Source: Methanofollis aquaemaris (lineage in GTDB: Archaea; Halobacteriota; Methanomicrobia; Methanomicrobiales; Methanofollaceae). Taken from it: a stretch of DNA of 64,000 nt. The notes beneath the pieces were generated by a model. It saw only the letters and a list, made by a program, of their open reading frames with translations. It had not been told where the DNA came from and made no database searches. Shown here piece after piece: positions 53,251-61,764 of the stretch. Each line of letters opens with the position of its first letter. Within the stretch, counting starts at the first letter, position 1. The position numbers and the translations under genes are program-made. The stretch lies in the NCBI RefSeq assembly GCF_017357525.1, contig NZ_CP036172.1, positions 1,028,561-1,092,560 on the forward strand. The letters run 5' to 3'.

Positions 53251-53909
53251 ACCTTGCAGAAGAACCGGTCCATGATCTCGGGTGCCCGGTCCTTGAGACC
53301 GAAGCCGACGATGATCGCGATGGCGGCACCGATCCCGAGCGCCACACCCCATGCCAGCGGCCCGATGAAGATGTAGATGATCGTCAGGTCGAAGGCAAGC
53401 TGGGTCAGCGCGAGGATGATCACGACAAAGTACAGGAACAGCCTGATCAGAAGGATCATCGGCCCGATCAGAGAGATCTCCATATTCTCTCCATAGCGCT
53501 CCATCCAGTCCGCGAAGAAGTCGATGAGAATGATGCCGACCACCAGGATCAGGATGAAGGCCACGACATTCGGGATGTACGCGACGATGACGGCCATCGC
53601 CTTCGAGAGCGACTCGATCTGAAGGACATTCGTTGCCGCCATGATGGCGATGAGGTAGATGAAAATTCTCACCAGGATATCGAAGAGATGCACGATCGAT
53701 AACCCGCTCTTCTCGATCGCGGCCCCTGGTTCTGTCTTCCTGAGGGCATCGTCCACCCCGATCTTGTCGAGGAAGACCGAGATCGCCTTGCCGAGCACCC
53801 GCCCGATGATCCATCCGATGATCAGGATGATGATGGCGGCGACGATGTTCGGCAGGAAGATCACGACTCCGCCGACCATCTCAGAGATCTGGGACATGAT
53901 ATCAACCAT
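53241..53909 (-). CDS. Mechanosensitive-channel-like protein with conserved TM-helix repeats
   Basis: 222 aa with five hydrophobic helices and two copies of the MscS-associated TM_helix motif, seen as PNIVAAIIILIIGWIIGRVLG near residues 20-40 and PNVVAFILILVVGIILIDFF near 110-130. It lacks the MscS channel and beta domains, so it is a TM-helix-only member of unknown function. Start 53909, or 53897. Stands alone. Confidence 0.88.
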   Translation of the reverse strand: MVDIMSQISEMVGGVVIFLPNIVAAIIILIIGWIIGRVLGKAISVFLDKIGVDDALRKTEPGAAIEKSGLSIVHLFDILVRIFIYLIAIMAATNVLQIESLSKAMAVIVAYIPNVVAFILILVVGIILIDFFADWMERYGENMEISLIGPMILLIRLFLYFVVIILALTQLAFDLTIIYIFIGPLAWGVALGIGAAIAIIVGFGLKDRAPEIMDRFFCKVKK

Positions 53910-53920
53910 AAGACATCAGG

Positions 53921-53952
53921 CCCAAATTATAATATTTACATATATAATTTCC
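53921..53952 (-). promoter_or_regulatory. Promoter of the TM-helix gene
   Basis: On the minus strand AATTATATATGTAAATATTATAATTT: overlapping A-boxes 12-40 nt before the ATG at 53909, so the leader is short. Confidence 0.5.
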
Positions 53953-54196
53953 CTCGCCGCCTGATTCCTACCACTCCCGAAGAACCATGGCCGGAATGCC
54001 CGGTCTCATTCACCCGGCGATATCGGAGAGGAGATCGCTCAGGAAAGATCACGGAAATCGATACGAAACACACACCCTGCTTTTCCAGGGGGAGGGCGGA
54101 GAGCATGGCGTCCGGGGTGGGGCATGCCGCGGCGAGTGCTCCGCTCCGATCGGCGGCGCTGCTCGTCGAATATCGGAGCGCACGAAAAATGAGAGT

Positions 54197-54628
54197 TCAT
54201 CCCATCCCGATCTCGATGACCGTCGGGTATTTCTGCATGATCGCATACACGATCGTGTTCGAGACCCAGAGTTTCCCTTCCCGCATCTGGCGCATCTCGC
54301 TCAGTTCGCCGAGTGCCTGCAAGGCCCTGAACGCGGTTTCGTCCCTGAGATAATAACTGTCCGTGACGTCGAGCGTGGAATAGAAGGTGATCGGGATCAT
54401 GAGGCGGCCGTGGACCTTCTCGGGCAGACGGTCGCCAAGCGTCCGGATCACCTCTCGATCAAAGGCATGCTCTTTTCCACCTTTCGTCACCGAGGACGGG
54501 GACGTCTCCGTGAGCAGTCGGGCAAGGGACTTCTTCTCGGCCACCAGCCCGTCTTTGATCCTGCCGACCTCCAGGGAGACCCATTTTTTGAGGACCGATT
54601 CCTCGCCGAGGTTGGGGCGGTATGACAT
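54197..54628 (-). CDS. UPF0216 (DUF61) family protein
   Basis: 143 aa. Matches the archaea-only UPF0216 family: SVLKKWVSLEVGRIKDGLVAEKKSLARLL at the N-terminus, then RTLGDRLPEKVHGRLMIPITFYST, and a C-terminal GKLWVSNTIVYAIMQKYPTVIEIG. Function unknown. No operon partner. Confidence 0.9.
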   Translation of the reverse strand: MSYRPNLGEESVLKKWVSLEVGRIKDGLVAEKKSLARLLTETSPSSVTKGGKEHAFDREVIRTLGDRLPEKVHGRLMIPITFYSTLDVTDSYYLRDETAFRALQALGELSEMRQMREGKLWVSNTIVYAIMQKYPTVIEIGMG

Positions 54629-54736
54629 CGATCCGCCGGATAGGAGCGTGGAGGTATATATCTTTGCCGGGGCGTGGTGAAGAGACAGGATCGGGGCCGG
54701 AGGAGATAAATTACCGTCAACGGGGAGTCCCTGTTC

Positions 54737-55280
54737 TCATCGTTTCACCGAGAGATAGACCGATATCGCCGCGATCAGTGCCCCGGTGCCCAGACTGAAC
54801 TCAAGAATCGCGCCCTCGCCCCGCCAGGTCACGGCCTCGCCAAGGAAGAGGACGGCCAGGGCGATGACGACGACTCCCAGGAGTTTGGTCTTGAGGTCGT
54901 CGAGGGTGCGGATCTCCGCCCACCCGGGGAGGGGCGCCCTGGCGATGAAGAGTTCGTACAGTCCCAGAGAGATGATGTAAAAGACCGTGGCCACCAGAAA
55001 GGTGTCGATGACCTTGATGGAGATGGAGAGTATCTCGACCCGCGCCTCGGCACCGGCACTCCAGGCGACGAACATCTCGACGACCATGACGAGGGAGAGA
55101 AAAAAAACTGGAGATAAACAGGGTGACTGAGGTCAGGGCCGAACCGACCACTGCCAGGGTGAAGAGCACTCTGCCAGACGAGGCGATGACCCGCACACAG
55201 CACTCCGATGAAGCATTCCCCCACGGGTTGGTCGTCGGACGCTCTCCGTTGACCGGGCCTTCATCGCCTTGTCCACTCAT
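54737..55280 (-). pseudogene. UPF0114 (YqhA-like) membrane protein, frameshifted
   Basis: The 3' frame (54737-55087) holds three helices of the family (MFVAWSAGAE, IDTFLVATVFYIISLGLYELFI, TLDDLKTKLLGVVVIAL). The 5' frame from ATG 55280 holds the family's N-terminus (RVIASSGRVLFTLAVVGSALTSVTLFISS). They meet at a run of eight T (plus-strand A at 55100-55107); seven T would join them into a 180-aa protein of normal length. This is either a true frameshift, phase variation, or a sequencing error. UPF0114 function is unknown. Confidence 0.75.
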
Positions 55281-55399
55281 CGCCCTCCCCCGCGGGCCGA
55301 ACCGCAGGAGGGGCATGGGGACGGCAGGATATAAAACTCATCGCCGCGACGATCCCCGGAAGAGGAGATACGCAGCGTGAAGAAGAAATGCCTGAAAAG

Positions 55400-55471
55400 A
55401 GCCGCTGGAGGGATTCGAACCCTCGACCTGCTGATTACGAATCAGCCGCTATACCACTAAGCCACAGCGGC
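55400..55471 (-). tRNA. tRNA-Thr (anticodon CGT)
   Basis: Minus-strand cloverleaf: acceptor arms GCCGCTG and CAGCGGC with discriminator T, D-arm GGCTTAGTGGTATAGC, anticodon stem CTGATT-CGT-AATCAG with anticodon CGT reading ACG codons, T-arm GAGGGTTCGAATCCCTC. 72 nt, no intron and no encoded CCA. Confidence 0.97.
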
Positions 55472-55535
55472 ACGTCACCTCTATAGGTGCTCTCCTATGT
55501 TGGCGCCGCTGAATAATAAAGGTAGTTGTCGCCCC

Positions 55536-56279
55536 TCAGCCCTCCGGTCCCTCCCGTGGGTGTCCGGTCGGGAGAAGGAGAAAGAGCGCGACGAGGGCCG
55601 CCCCCATGAAAGCCGGGAAGAGAAGACTCTCGCGGAGCAGATACCCGGTCCAGAACCCGAAGATCAGCACCGCACTCGACGACATCGACGGCGGGGGCAC
55701 GCTCCCGCCGGCACCGCGGTGGAAGACCCAGGCATAGAAGACCCCGGTGATCGCCCAGCCGACGAAGTTCACCACCGGGATCCCGTAATAGATCCCCAAG
55801 TTCTCCCAGGCCCAGAACCCGGCACTGACCGCCGCCGGGTCGAGGACGAGATCGGCGGCGACGAGGAGGAGGGCGCTTGCCGGGAGAAAACGGCGAAGAG
55901 TCGGTCCGACAAGGATCCCCGCCGCCGTGACAGCGCCCAGGAAGACCGGCGGGTACGCCACCCCCACGGTCCAGGGGACCAGCCCGAAGACCTTCCAGCC
56001 CAACGCGTCGGCGTACGCGAAAGAACCGTACGGCACGCCGGTCGCCACCGCCGCCGCCTCGACCAGGAGGGGGAGGACGGTCAGGACGCCGAGGAGCACC
56101 GCCCCCCGCCGCCACCCGAGCCATATGATGAGGGCGGCATAGGAGGGGAGGGCCATGAGGACGAGAAAGAGCACCGACGCCGCACCGCTCTCTGCTCCGA
56201 AGTCCACCAGGACGAGACCGACGAGGCCGAGGACCAGGGCGCCGAGGGCCGTCACCGCCCGCCATGCACGAATGTTCAT
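55536..56279 (-). CDS. cruF: CruF-like carotenoid hydratase
   Basis: 247 aa, about seven helices. DUF422 family, with VPYGSFAYADALG, FGLVPWTVGVAYPP, LDPAAVSAGFWAWE and GIPVVNFVGWAITG, conserved blocks of CruF/bisanhydrobacterioruberin hydratase. Adds water to the terminal C=C to give hydroxyl ends of bacterioruberin. Last gene of the carotenoid operon, 11 nt after the elongase. Confidence 0.9.
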   Translation of the reverse strand: MNIRAWRAVTALGALVLGLVGLVLVDFGAESGAASVLFLVLMALPSYAALIIWLGWRRGAVLLGVLTVLPLLVEAAAVATGVPYGSFAYADALGWKVFGLVPWTVGVAYPPVFLGAVTAAGILVGPTLRRFLPASALLLVAADLVLDPAAVSAGFWAWENLGIYYGIPVVNFVGWAITGVFYAWVFHRGAGGSVPPPSMSSSAVLIFGFWTGYLLRESLLFPAFMGAALVALFLLLPTGHPREGPEG

Positions 56280-56290
56280 CTCATTTTCTC

Positions 56291-57139
56291 CTAGATGGCC
56301 TTCGAGAGGGTGACGGCCGTAAAGGCCAGGCCCCCGAGGGCCGTGTTGACGAGCGGGAGGTACCAGTACACCGCATCAATGCGCATCCTCCTGGAGAGAA
56401 GAAGCGAGAGGGGAACCGCGGGGAAGAGGAGGACCGGCAGAGCGAGGAGCGAAAAACCCGCGAGCGCCATCACCAGGATCGCGAAGCCCGACCAGAAGAG
56501 CAGACAGAGAAGAAGCGACCGCCGCTCGCCGAGGAAGACCGCCGTCGTGGTAATCCCGGCCGCCCGGTCGCATTCGATGTCGGGCACCGCCGAGAAGAGG
56601 TGCATCGCGGCGATGTGCAGGTAGCCCGCGGCGACGAGGAGGGCCGGCGGGAACGTCCCCGCGGCCAGGAGATACCCGAAGATGCCGGGCATGATATAGA
56701 GCATGTTGGAGGAGAAGTCAAGGACCGGCACCTCTTTGAACCTGAGCGGCGGGGCGCTGTAGAAGTAGGAGAGAAAGAAGAAGAGCAGAAAAACGATCTT
56801 CTCCGCCGGAGTCTGCGAGACGAGGAGGAGGAGGCTGAACCCGGCGACGAAGAGGAGGACCGTCCCGAGGTCCCGGCGCTCGGCGTCGACGAGATAATGT
56901 TCCTTCTCCCCCTTCTTCTGGTTGAGACGGTCGGTCTCCCGGTCCCAGCGGTCGTTGACGCCGTAGATGAAGACGTTTGCCAGAAAGAAGAAGTACAGGA
57001 GATAGAGGGTGTATGCCGGCAGGAAGAAGGCCTTCCACGAGGCCATCCCCAGGGCGTAGCCGAGGACATAGGTGCCGCCGGTGTAGATCCAGAACCGCGG
57101 CCTGGAGACCGAATAGGCAAGGGCGAGGGGAGCGGTCAC
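56291..57139 (-). CDS. lyeJ: Lycopene-elongase-like UbiA prenyltransferase
   Basis: 282 aa, eight or nine helices. N-x2-DR-x2-D motif: VNDRWDRETDRLN near residue 61; second motif VPDIECDRAAGI near residue 195. LSRPRFW-like N-terminus (SVSRPRFWIYTGG) is typical of carotenoid elongases LyeJ/CrtEb, which add C5 units to lycopene to form C45/C50 carotenoids. Overlaps crtB by 4 nt. Confidence 0.88.
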   Translation of the reverse strand: MTAPLALAYSVSRPRFWIYTGGTYVLGYALGMASWKAFFLPAYTLYLLYFFFLANVFIYGVNDRWDRETDRLNQKKGEKEHYLVDAERRDLGTVLLFVAGFSLLLLVSQTPAEKIVFLLFFFLSYFYSAPPLRFKEVPVLDFSSNMLYIMPGIFGYLLAAGTFPPALLVAAGYLHIAAMHLFSAVPDIECDRAAGITTTAVFLGERRSLLLCLLFWSGFAILVMALAGFSLLALPVLLFPAVPLSLLLSRRMRIDAVYWYLPLVNTALGGLAFTAVTLSKAI

Positions 57140-57987
57140 CCCGTCTCACCCCGCCCGGGCCGGGTGAGGACGAGAGCGTTGGCACAGGCGCGGCCGACCG
57201 CTCGCAGGGGCGAGGGCTTGACCTTCCGGCGGTAGACGACGAACGGGTCTTTTCTGATCTCTTCGGCCGTCCAGCGGTAGAGGTCTGAGGCCGTCTTCAC
57301 CGGCACCAGGTACCTGAATGGGATGAACGCAAAGCCTGCCTCCCCCTCGCTCTGCCAGCGGGAGTAGCGCTCGACCTGCGCCCTGACAAACGAGGCGAAG
57401 GCATCGGGTGCGGCCGCGGTCGCTGCATGTTCGAGCGAGGAGAGATCGAAGGCCGCCAGTTCGTCCTGCGGGAAGTAGGTCCGGCCGAGCGCGAGGTCTT
57501 CTGCAATGTCCCTGATGAAGTTGATATATTGCATCGCCTTCCCGAGGGCGCGGGCGGCTTCGAGCGCCTCCCCGGAGAGGCCCATCACCCGCGCCATCAT
57601 CAGCCCGACCACCTCAGACGATCCGTACAGATACTCCTCGAGGTCGGCGACGGTTGCATAGGTCGTCGTCCGGAGGTCGGACTCCATCGAACAGAGAAAG
57701 GCCTCCACCCATGCCGGTTCGATCCCTTTGCGCTCCATCAGGTCGACGAAGGCGTCAACGACGAGGTCGCCGCCCGGTTCGCCCCCGAGCGCTCCCAGGT
57801 ACCGCTCCTTGAACGCAAAGTATTCGGCGGTCTGCTGGGGCATGGCGTCAACGAAGTCGTCGGCCGTCCTGACAAACGAGTACAGAAGAAAGACGTCCTC
57901 TCTCACCGGCCGCGGAAAAAAGAGCGTGCTGTAAAAGTACGTCGTGCTCCCGTGCCTGAAGATCCGGTAATGGGTGGGCGTGACCAT
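57136..57987 (-). CDS. crtB: Phytoene synthase
   Basis: Condenses two geranylgeranyl diphosphates to 15-cis-phytoene. 283 aa. First Asp-rich motif VRTADDFVDA near residues 39-48, second NFIRDIAEDLALGRTYFP near residues 155-172. Cytoplasmic, membrane-associated. It starts 12 nt after crtI ends. Confidence 0.95.
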   Translation of the reverse strand: MVTPTHYRIFRHGSTTYFYSTLFFPRPVREDVFLLYSFVRTADDFVDAMPQQTAEYFAFKERYLGALGGEPGGDLVVDAFVDLMERKGIEPAWVEAFLCSMESDLRTTTYATVADLEEYLYGSSEVVGLMMARVMGLSGEALEAARALGKAMQYINFIRDIAEDLALGRTYFPQDELAAFDLSSLEHAATAAAPDAFASFVRAQVERYSRWQSEGEAGFAFIPFRYLVPVKTASDLYRWTAEEIRKDPFVVYRRKVKPSPLRAVGRACANALVLTRPGRGETG

Positions 57988-57999
57988 GGCCTCGCCGCC

Positions 58000-59475
58000 C
58001 TACCCCCCATGCCGGTCGGCGATCTCGCGTGCCACGATGCTGGAAGAAATAAGGGTCATCGGCACCCCGATCCCCGGATGGGTATACTGCCCGGTGTAGT
58101 AGAGGTTCCCGACCTTTTTGCTCAGGTGCGCCGGCCGCCAGAGGGCCGTCTGGAAGAGCGTGTGCGAGAGGCCGAGGGCCGTGCCCTGGTAGGCGTTGTA
58201 GCGCTCCTCGAAGTCGTGCAGGGCAAAGATCCGGCGGACCACCACGGCGCTGCGGAGGTCGTCGTCCAGTTTTCGTTCGAGGTCGCTGATGACCCGCTCG
58301 AAGAACGCCTCTCTCAGGGCCGGTGTGTCCTCGAGGCCGGGCGCGAGGGGCACCAGGATGAAGAGCGCCTCGCCTCCGGGCGGCGCGGCCGTCGGGTCGG
58401 TCTTCGAGGGGACGTTGACATAATACGAAGGATGGTCAGGCCATGCCGCCTTCTTCGGGTCGAAGATCAGGTCGAACCCCTCCTCCCAGTCCCGGTCCAG
58501 GACGAGGGTATGGTGCGCCAGGCCCTCCACCCGCCGGTCCAGGCCCAGGTAGACGACGAATGCCGAGGGCGCCAGCACCCTGGAACGCCAGTACTTCTCC
58601 GGATAACTCCGGTGGGCAGGGTCCAGGAGGTCGAGTTCGGCATGGGCGTAGTCGGCATTGACCAGGACCAGGTCGGCGTCGCGGCGCCCTGCGGCGGTGA
58701 CGACGCCGGTCGCCTCCTTCCCCGTCACCTCGATCCGCTCCACCGGTTCGTTGAGGGCGACCTGGACCCCCAGGGACCGGGCAAGATCGGAGAGGCCGCC
58801 GACCACCGCCCGCATCCCGCCGACCGGGTACCAGACCCCCATCGTCATGTCGATGTGGGACATGATATGATAGAACGACGGGGTGTTCTGCGGCGAACCG
58901 CCGAGAAACCCGATGGAGTACTGGACGATCTTCTGCGCCTCTTCGCTCTCGAAATGCCGCTTGACAAATTTTTCCAGGCTCTCGAAGATATGCATCCGCC
59001 GACCCTGCATGATCAACCGGCCGCTGAGAAAGTCGAAGATCGAGCGGTAGTCGCGGTACAGGAACTCGTTGATCGAGAGGTCGTAGATTTCCTTTGCCGA
59101 GTCCAGATACGCCTTCAGTTTCTCGCCGCCCCTCTCCTCGAAGGAGTCGAAGAGGGCATAGTCCTTCTCAAGACCTGCCGGGAGATCGACGACCTCGCCG
59201 CCGCCAAAAAAGATCCTGTACGCCGGGTCGAGACGTTTGAGTTCATAGAAGTCGGCCGGGCGCTTCCCGACCTCGGCGAAGAACTTCTCGTAGACGTCGG
59301 GCATCAGGTACCACGAGGGGCCCATGTCGAAGGAGAACCCCTGCTCCTGGTAGACACCTGCCCGGCCGCCCGGCTGCTCGTTCTTCTCGACCACCTCCAC
59401 CTCGAAACCCCGGTGCGCCAGCAAGGCAGCCGCCGAGAGGCCGCCAAAGCCCGCTCCGACAACAATAGTTTTCAT
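58000..59475 (-). CDS. crtI: Phytoene desaturase
   Basis: FAD-dependent desaturation of phytoene to lycopene (or further). 491 aa from ATG 59475; the open frame upstream is not needed. Dinucleotide fold VVGAGFGGLSAAALLAHRG at residues 4-22, KNEQPGGRAG, and C-terminal GNLYYTGQYTHPGIGVPMTLISS, the bacterial-type CrtI signature. Only one desaturase lies here, although C50 synthesis in haloarchaea also uses CrtD. Confidence 0.95.
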   Translation of the reverse strand: MKTIVVGAGFGGLSAAALLAHRGFEVEVVEKNEQPGGRAGVYQEQGFSFDMGPSWYLMPDVYEKFFAEVGKRPADFYELKRLDPAYRIFFGGGEVVDLPAGLEKDYALFDSFEERGGEKLKAYLDSAKEIYDLSINEFLYRDYRSIFDFLSGRLIMQGRRMHIFESLEKFVKRHFESEEAQKIVQYSIGFLGGSPQNTPSFYHIMSHIDMTMGVWYPVGGMRAVVGGLSDLARSLGVQVALNEPVERIEVTGKEATGVVTAAGRRDADLVLVNADYAHAELDLLDPAHRSYPEKYWRSRVLAPSAFVVYLGLDRRVEGLAHHTLVLDRDWEEGFDLIFDPKKAAWPDHPSYYVNVPSKTDPTAAPPGGEALFILVPLAPGLEDTPALREAFFERVISDLERKLDDDLRSAVVVRRIFALHDFEERYNAYQGTALGLSHTLFQTALWRPAHLSKKVGNLYYTGQYTHPGIGVPMTLISSSIVAREIADRHGG

Positions 59476-59563
59476 CGCCTCAACATCTCCCCTCTGGGGC
59501 CGCAACGGCCCCGACGCTCCATCCGCAATAGCGCCAGAAAAAGGTATCGTCCCTCGGCTCCGG

Positions 59564-61216
59564 TCACCCCCTCCTGACCAGGACAGCATACACCGCCACC
59601 ACCCCGATGACGACCGCCACAAGGTAGCCGAGAAACGTCACCGACGAGACCACCCCGCAGAGCCCGGCCTCGACGGGGCGGTCGGTGGAGAGCATCACGA
59701 GCGACGAACCCATCATGAACCCGGCCGCGACCATTCCGATGAGGAGCAGTTTTGCGGCGTACCTGATGGAGGCGCCGAGGGCGAGCATGTCGGGGCTCTC
59801 GATATAAAACTTGACATCTCCGGCCGCGACCTTCTTGAGCGTGGCGTTGGCAGTCTGCGGGAGATCGAGGAGGTCACCGAGGCGTCCTTCCGCCGACCGT
59901 AAGATCTCTGCGAAGCATTCGGGGGAGAAGATCTGCCTCCTCCGGATCTCCGCGATCCTGGGTCCGGCCTGTTCAGGGAAATTAAATCCAGGGTCGAGGT
60001 CTCTGCAGATGGTGGTGAGGAAGAGGAGCACCTTGACCACCTGCATCATCGTGAGCGGGACGGTGAGACGGTAGCGCTGGAGCGTGTCGGGGATCTGTTC
60101 CATCACCTCCCCGAAGTCCACCTGTCCGAGTTCATACGTCCGAAACTGCCGGAGGGTGGTGTAGATCTCGTCCTTGAATGCCTCCAGAACTTCGTCGCCG
60201 GGGACGATCCCCAGGTCATGGTAGGCAGCGACGATGCTCTCGACGTCCTCGTCCACGACGCCGGACATGAGACGGATGAAGGCGTCCCGGCGCTCGGGCC
60301 TGAGAACCCCGACGGTCCCGAAGTCGACGAAGGCCAGCGACCCGTCTCGGGTCACGAGGAGGTTGCCGGTATGGGGGTCGGCATGGAAGAACCCGTCCTC
60401 AAAGACCTGCTTGAGATAGGAGGTGAGCAGGAGGTCGGCAACCTCTTCGGGGCGGACGCCGTACGCCCTGATCCCTTCGAGGTCGTCGACCCTCACCCCC
60501 TCGATATAGGTCATCGTCAGGAGACGCGGGCCCGAGCACTCCCAGTAAATTCTCGGGATGACGACGCGGGGGAAGGCCTTCAGGTTGTGGGCCAGCACCT
60601 CGGCATGTTTGCCCTCCTGCACAAAGTCCAGTTCGCGCCTGATCTGGAGGGCGAACTCCTGGACAAGACCGACCGGGTTATACACGGCAAGGTCGGGGTA
60701 CCGCCGCTCGATCCGGCGGGCAAGCGCGGCAAGGATCTCAAGGTCTTCCTCGATGACCTTCCTGATCCCCGGCCGCTGCACCTTGACGGCCACCTCGGTC
60801 CCGTCTTTGAGGACCGCACGATGGACCTGCGCGAGGGAGGCGGCCGCGACCGGAGTCTCGTCGAAAGAGGCGAAGGCCTCCTCGATCGGGCCGCAACACT
60901 CCTCGATCACCGGCCTCACCGTCTCGAAGGGGAGAGGCGCCACCTCGTCGGTCAGCCGCGTCAGTTCCTCGGCGAGAGGTTGGGGCAGGAGTTCCCGGCG
61001 GGTGCTCAGGATCTGCCCGAACTTGATGAAGGCGGGGCCGAGTTCCTCCAGGGCAAGACGGACCCGCCGATAGACCGGGACGGTCCCATCAGCACGCTCC
61101 CGCTTCCAGAGCCCGAACCTGACCGAAGGGGGGACGATCCCGTCGACGACGGCGCCCAGGCCGTACTTCACCAGCACCCCGGTGATCTCCCGGTACCTGC
61201 CCAGATGCCTGATCAC
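59564..61216 (-). CDS. ABC1/UbiB-family atypical kinase
   Basis: 550 aa. ABC1 signature: KxGQ motif FIKFGQILSTR near residues 63-73, Ala-rich loop AAASLAQVHRA, VKVQRPG with the ATP-binding Lys, FHADPHTGN and FVDFGTVG as catalytic and metal motifs; two C-terminal membrane helices. UbiB proteins handle isoprenoid lipids; here it heads the carotenoid operon (88 nt before crtI), which suggests a role in moving or exporting isoprenoids. Confidence 0.93.
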   Translation of the reverse strand: MIRHLGRYREITGVLVKYGLGAVVDGIVPPSVRFGLWKRERADGTVPVYRRVRLALEELGPAFIKFGQILSTRRELLPQPLAEELTRLTDEVAPLPFETVRPVIEECCGPIEEAFASFDETPVAAASLAQVHRAVLKDGTEVAVKVQRPGIRKVIEEDLEILAALARRIERRYPDLAVYNPVGLVQEFALQIRRELDFVQEGKHAEVLAHNLKAFPRVVIPRIYWECSGPRLLTMTYIEGVRVDDLEGIRAYGVRPEEVADLLLTSYLKQVFEDGFFHADPHTGNLLVTRDGSLAFVDFGTVGVLRPERRDAFIRLMSGVVDEDVESIVAAYHDLGIVPGDEVLEAFKDEIYTTLRQFRTYELGQVDFGEVMEQIPDTLQRYRLTVPLTMMQVVKVLLFLTTICRDLDPGFNFPEQAGPRIAEIRRRQIFSPECFAEILRSAEGRLGDLLDLPQTANATLKKVAAGDVKFYIESPDMLALGASIRYAAKLLLIGMVAAGFMMGSSLVMLSTDRPVEAGLCGVVSSVTFLGYLVAVVIGVVAVYAVLVRRG

Positions 61217-61336
61217 GGTTCACCCCCCGGCCAAAAAACCCGCCACGGACGACGGGCTTATGCTCGTGGGAAAAGGGGGACGAAGATATATAATACCGGT
61301 GCCGGAGGGAGGGAGAAAAAGATTCAGGAGAAAGAA

Positions 61337-61395
61337 GCATGAACCGGGAGCACGCCTGAGGCATGCTTTCGCTCATGACCGATTCTACACAGCCG
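61337..61395 (-). repeat. Solo end of the interspersed repeat
   Basis: Minus strand GGCTGTGTAGAATCGGTCAT, GAGCGAAAGCATGCC and the near-perfect palindrome AGCATGCCTCAGGCGTGCT. It matches the first 40-50 nt of copies B-D but lacks the GC-rich core. Located in the 214-nt gap between the ABC1 gene and the DUF3467 gene. Confidence 0.65.
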
Positions 61396-61430
61396 AAAAA
61401 AAGGAGTATGGTCTCTCTTGGGGGCCGGAC

Positions 61431-61724
61431 CTACGAGTAGCCCCGCATTGTCACGTTCGTGCTCGGGGCCTTCTCCTCGGGCGGCTGGATGGTCCCGAAC
61501 TTCTCTTCATAATCGTTCATGCTCTTCGAAAGAACAGCAAGGAGGTTCTTGGCATGTCTCGGACTGATGGAGACGATCGCCTTGGCTCTGGCCTGGTTGG
61601 TCCCGGGGATCTCGTGAAGGAACATGAACGTGAACTCATCTTCCTTATAGGCCACCTGGATCCGGTTGGCGTAGACCGGGTCCAGCGTCTGCGGGACATT
61701 CACCGAGAGGTCGTGTTGTGCCAT
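61431..61724 (-). CDS. DUF3467 family protein
   Basis: 97 aa from ATG 61724 (MAQHDLSVNVPQ). Matches DUF3467: YANRIQVAYKEDEFTFMFLHE, then ARAKAIVSISPRHAKNLLAVLSKSMNDYEEKFG. Function unknown; about 100-residue members are widespread in bacteria and archaea. Divergent from the Cas4-like gene. Confidence 0.9.
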   Translation of the reverse strand: MAQHDLSVNVPQTLDPVYANRIQVAYKEDEFTFMFLHEIPGTNQARAKAIVSISPRHAKNLLAVLSKSMNDYEEKFGTIQPPEEKAPSTNVTMRGYS

Positions 61725-61764
61725 AGAGTAAAGTATAAGCAAGGAGGGATTAAGGGTTTTTGCG

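Noticed and set aside
57427-59577. 716-codon plus-strand frame opposite crtB and crtI
   Set aside because: Antisense shadow of well-supported carotenoid genes; no domain seen.
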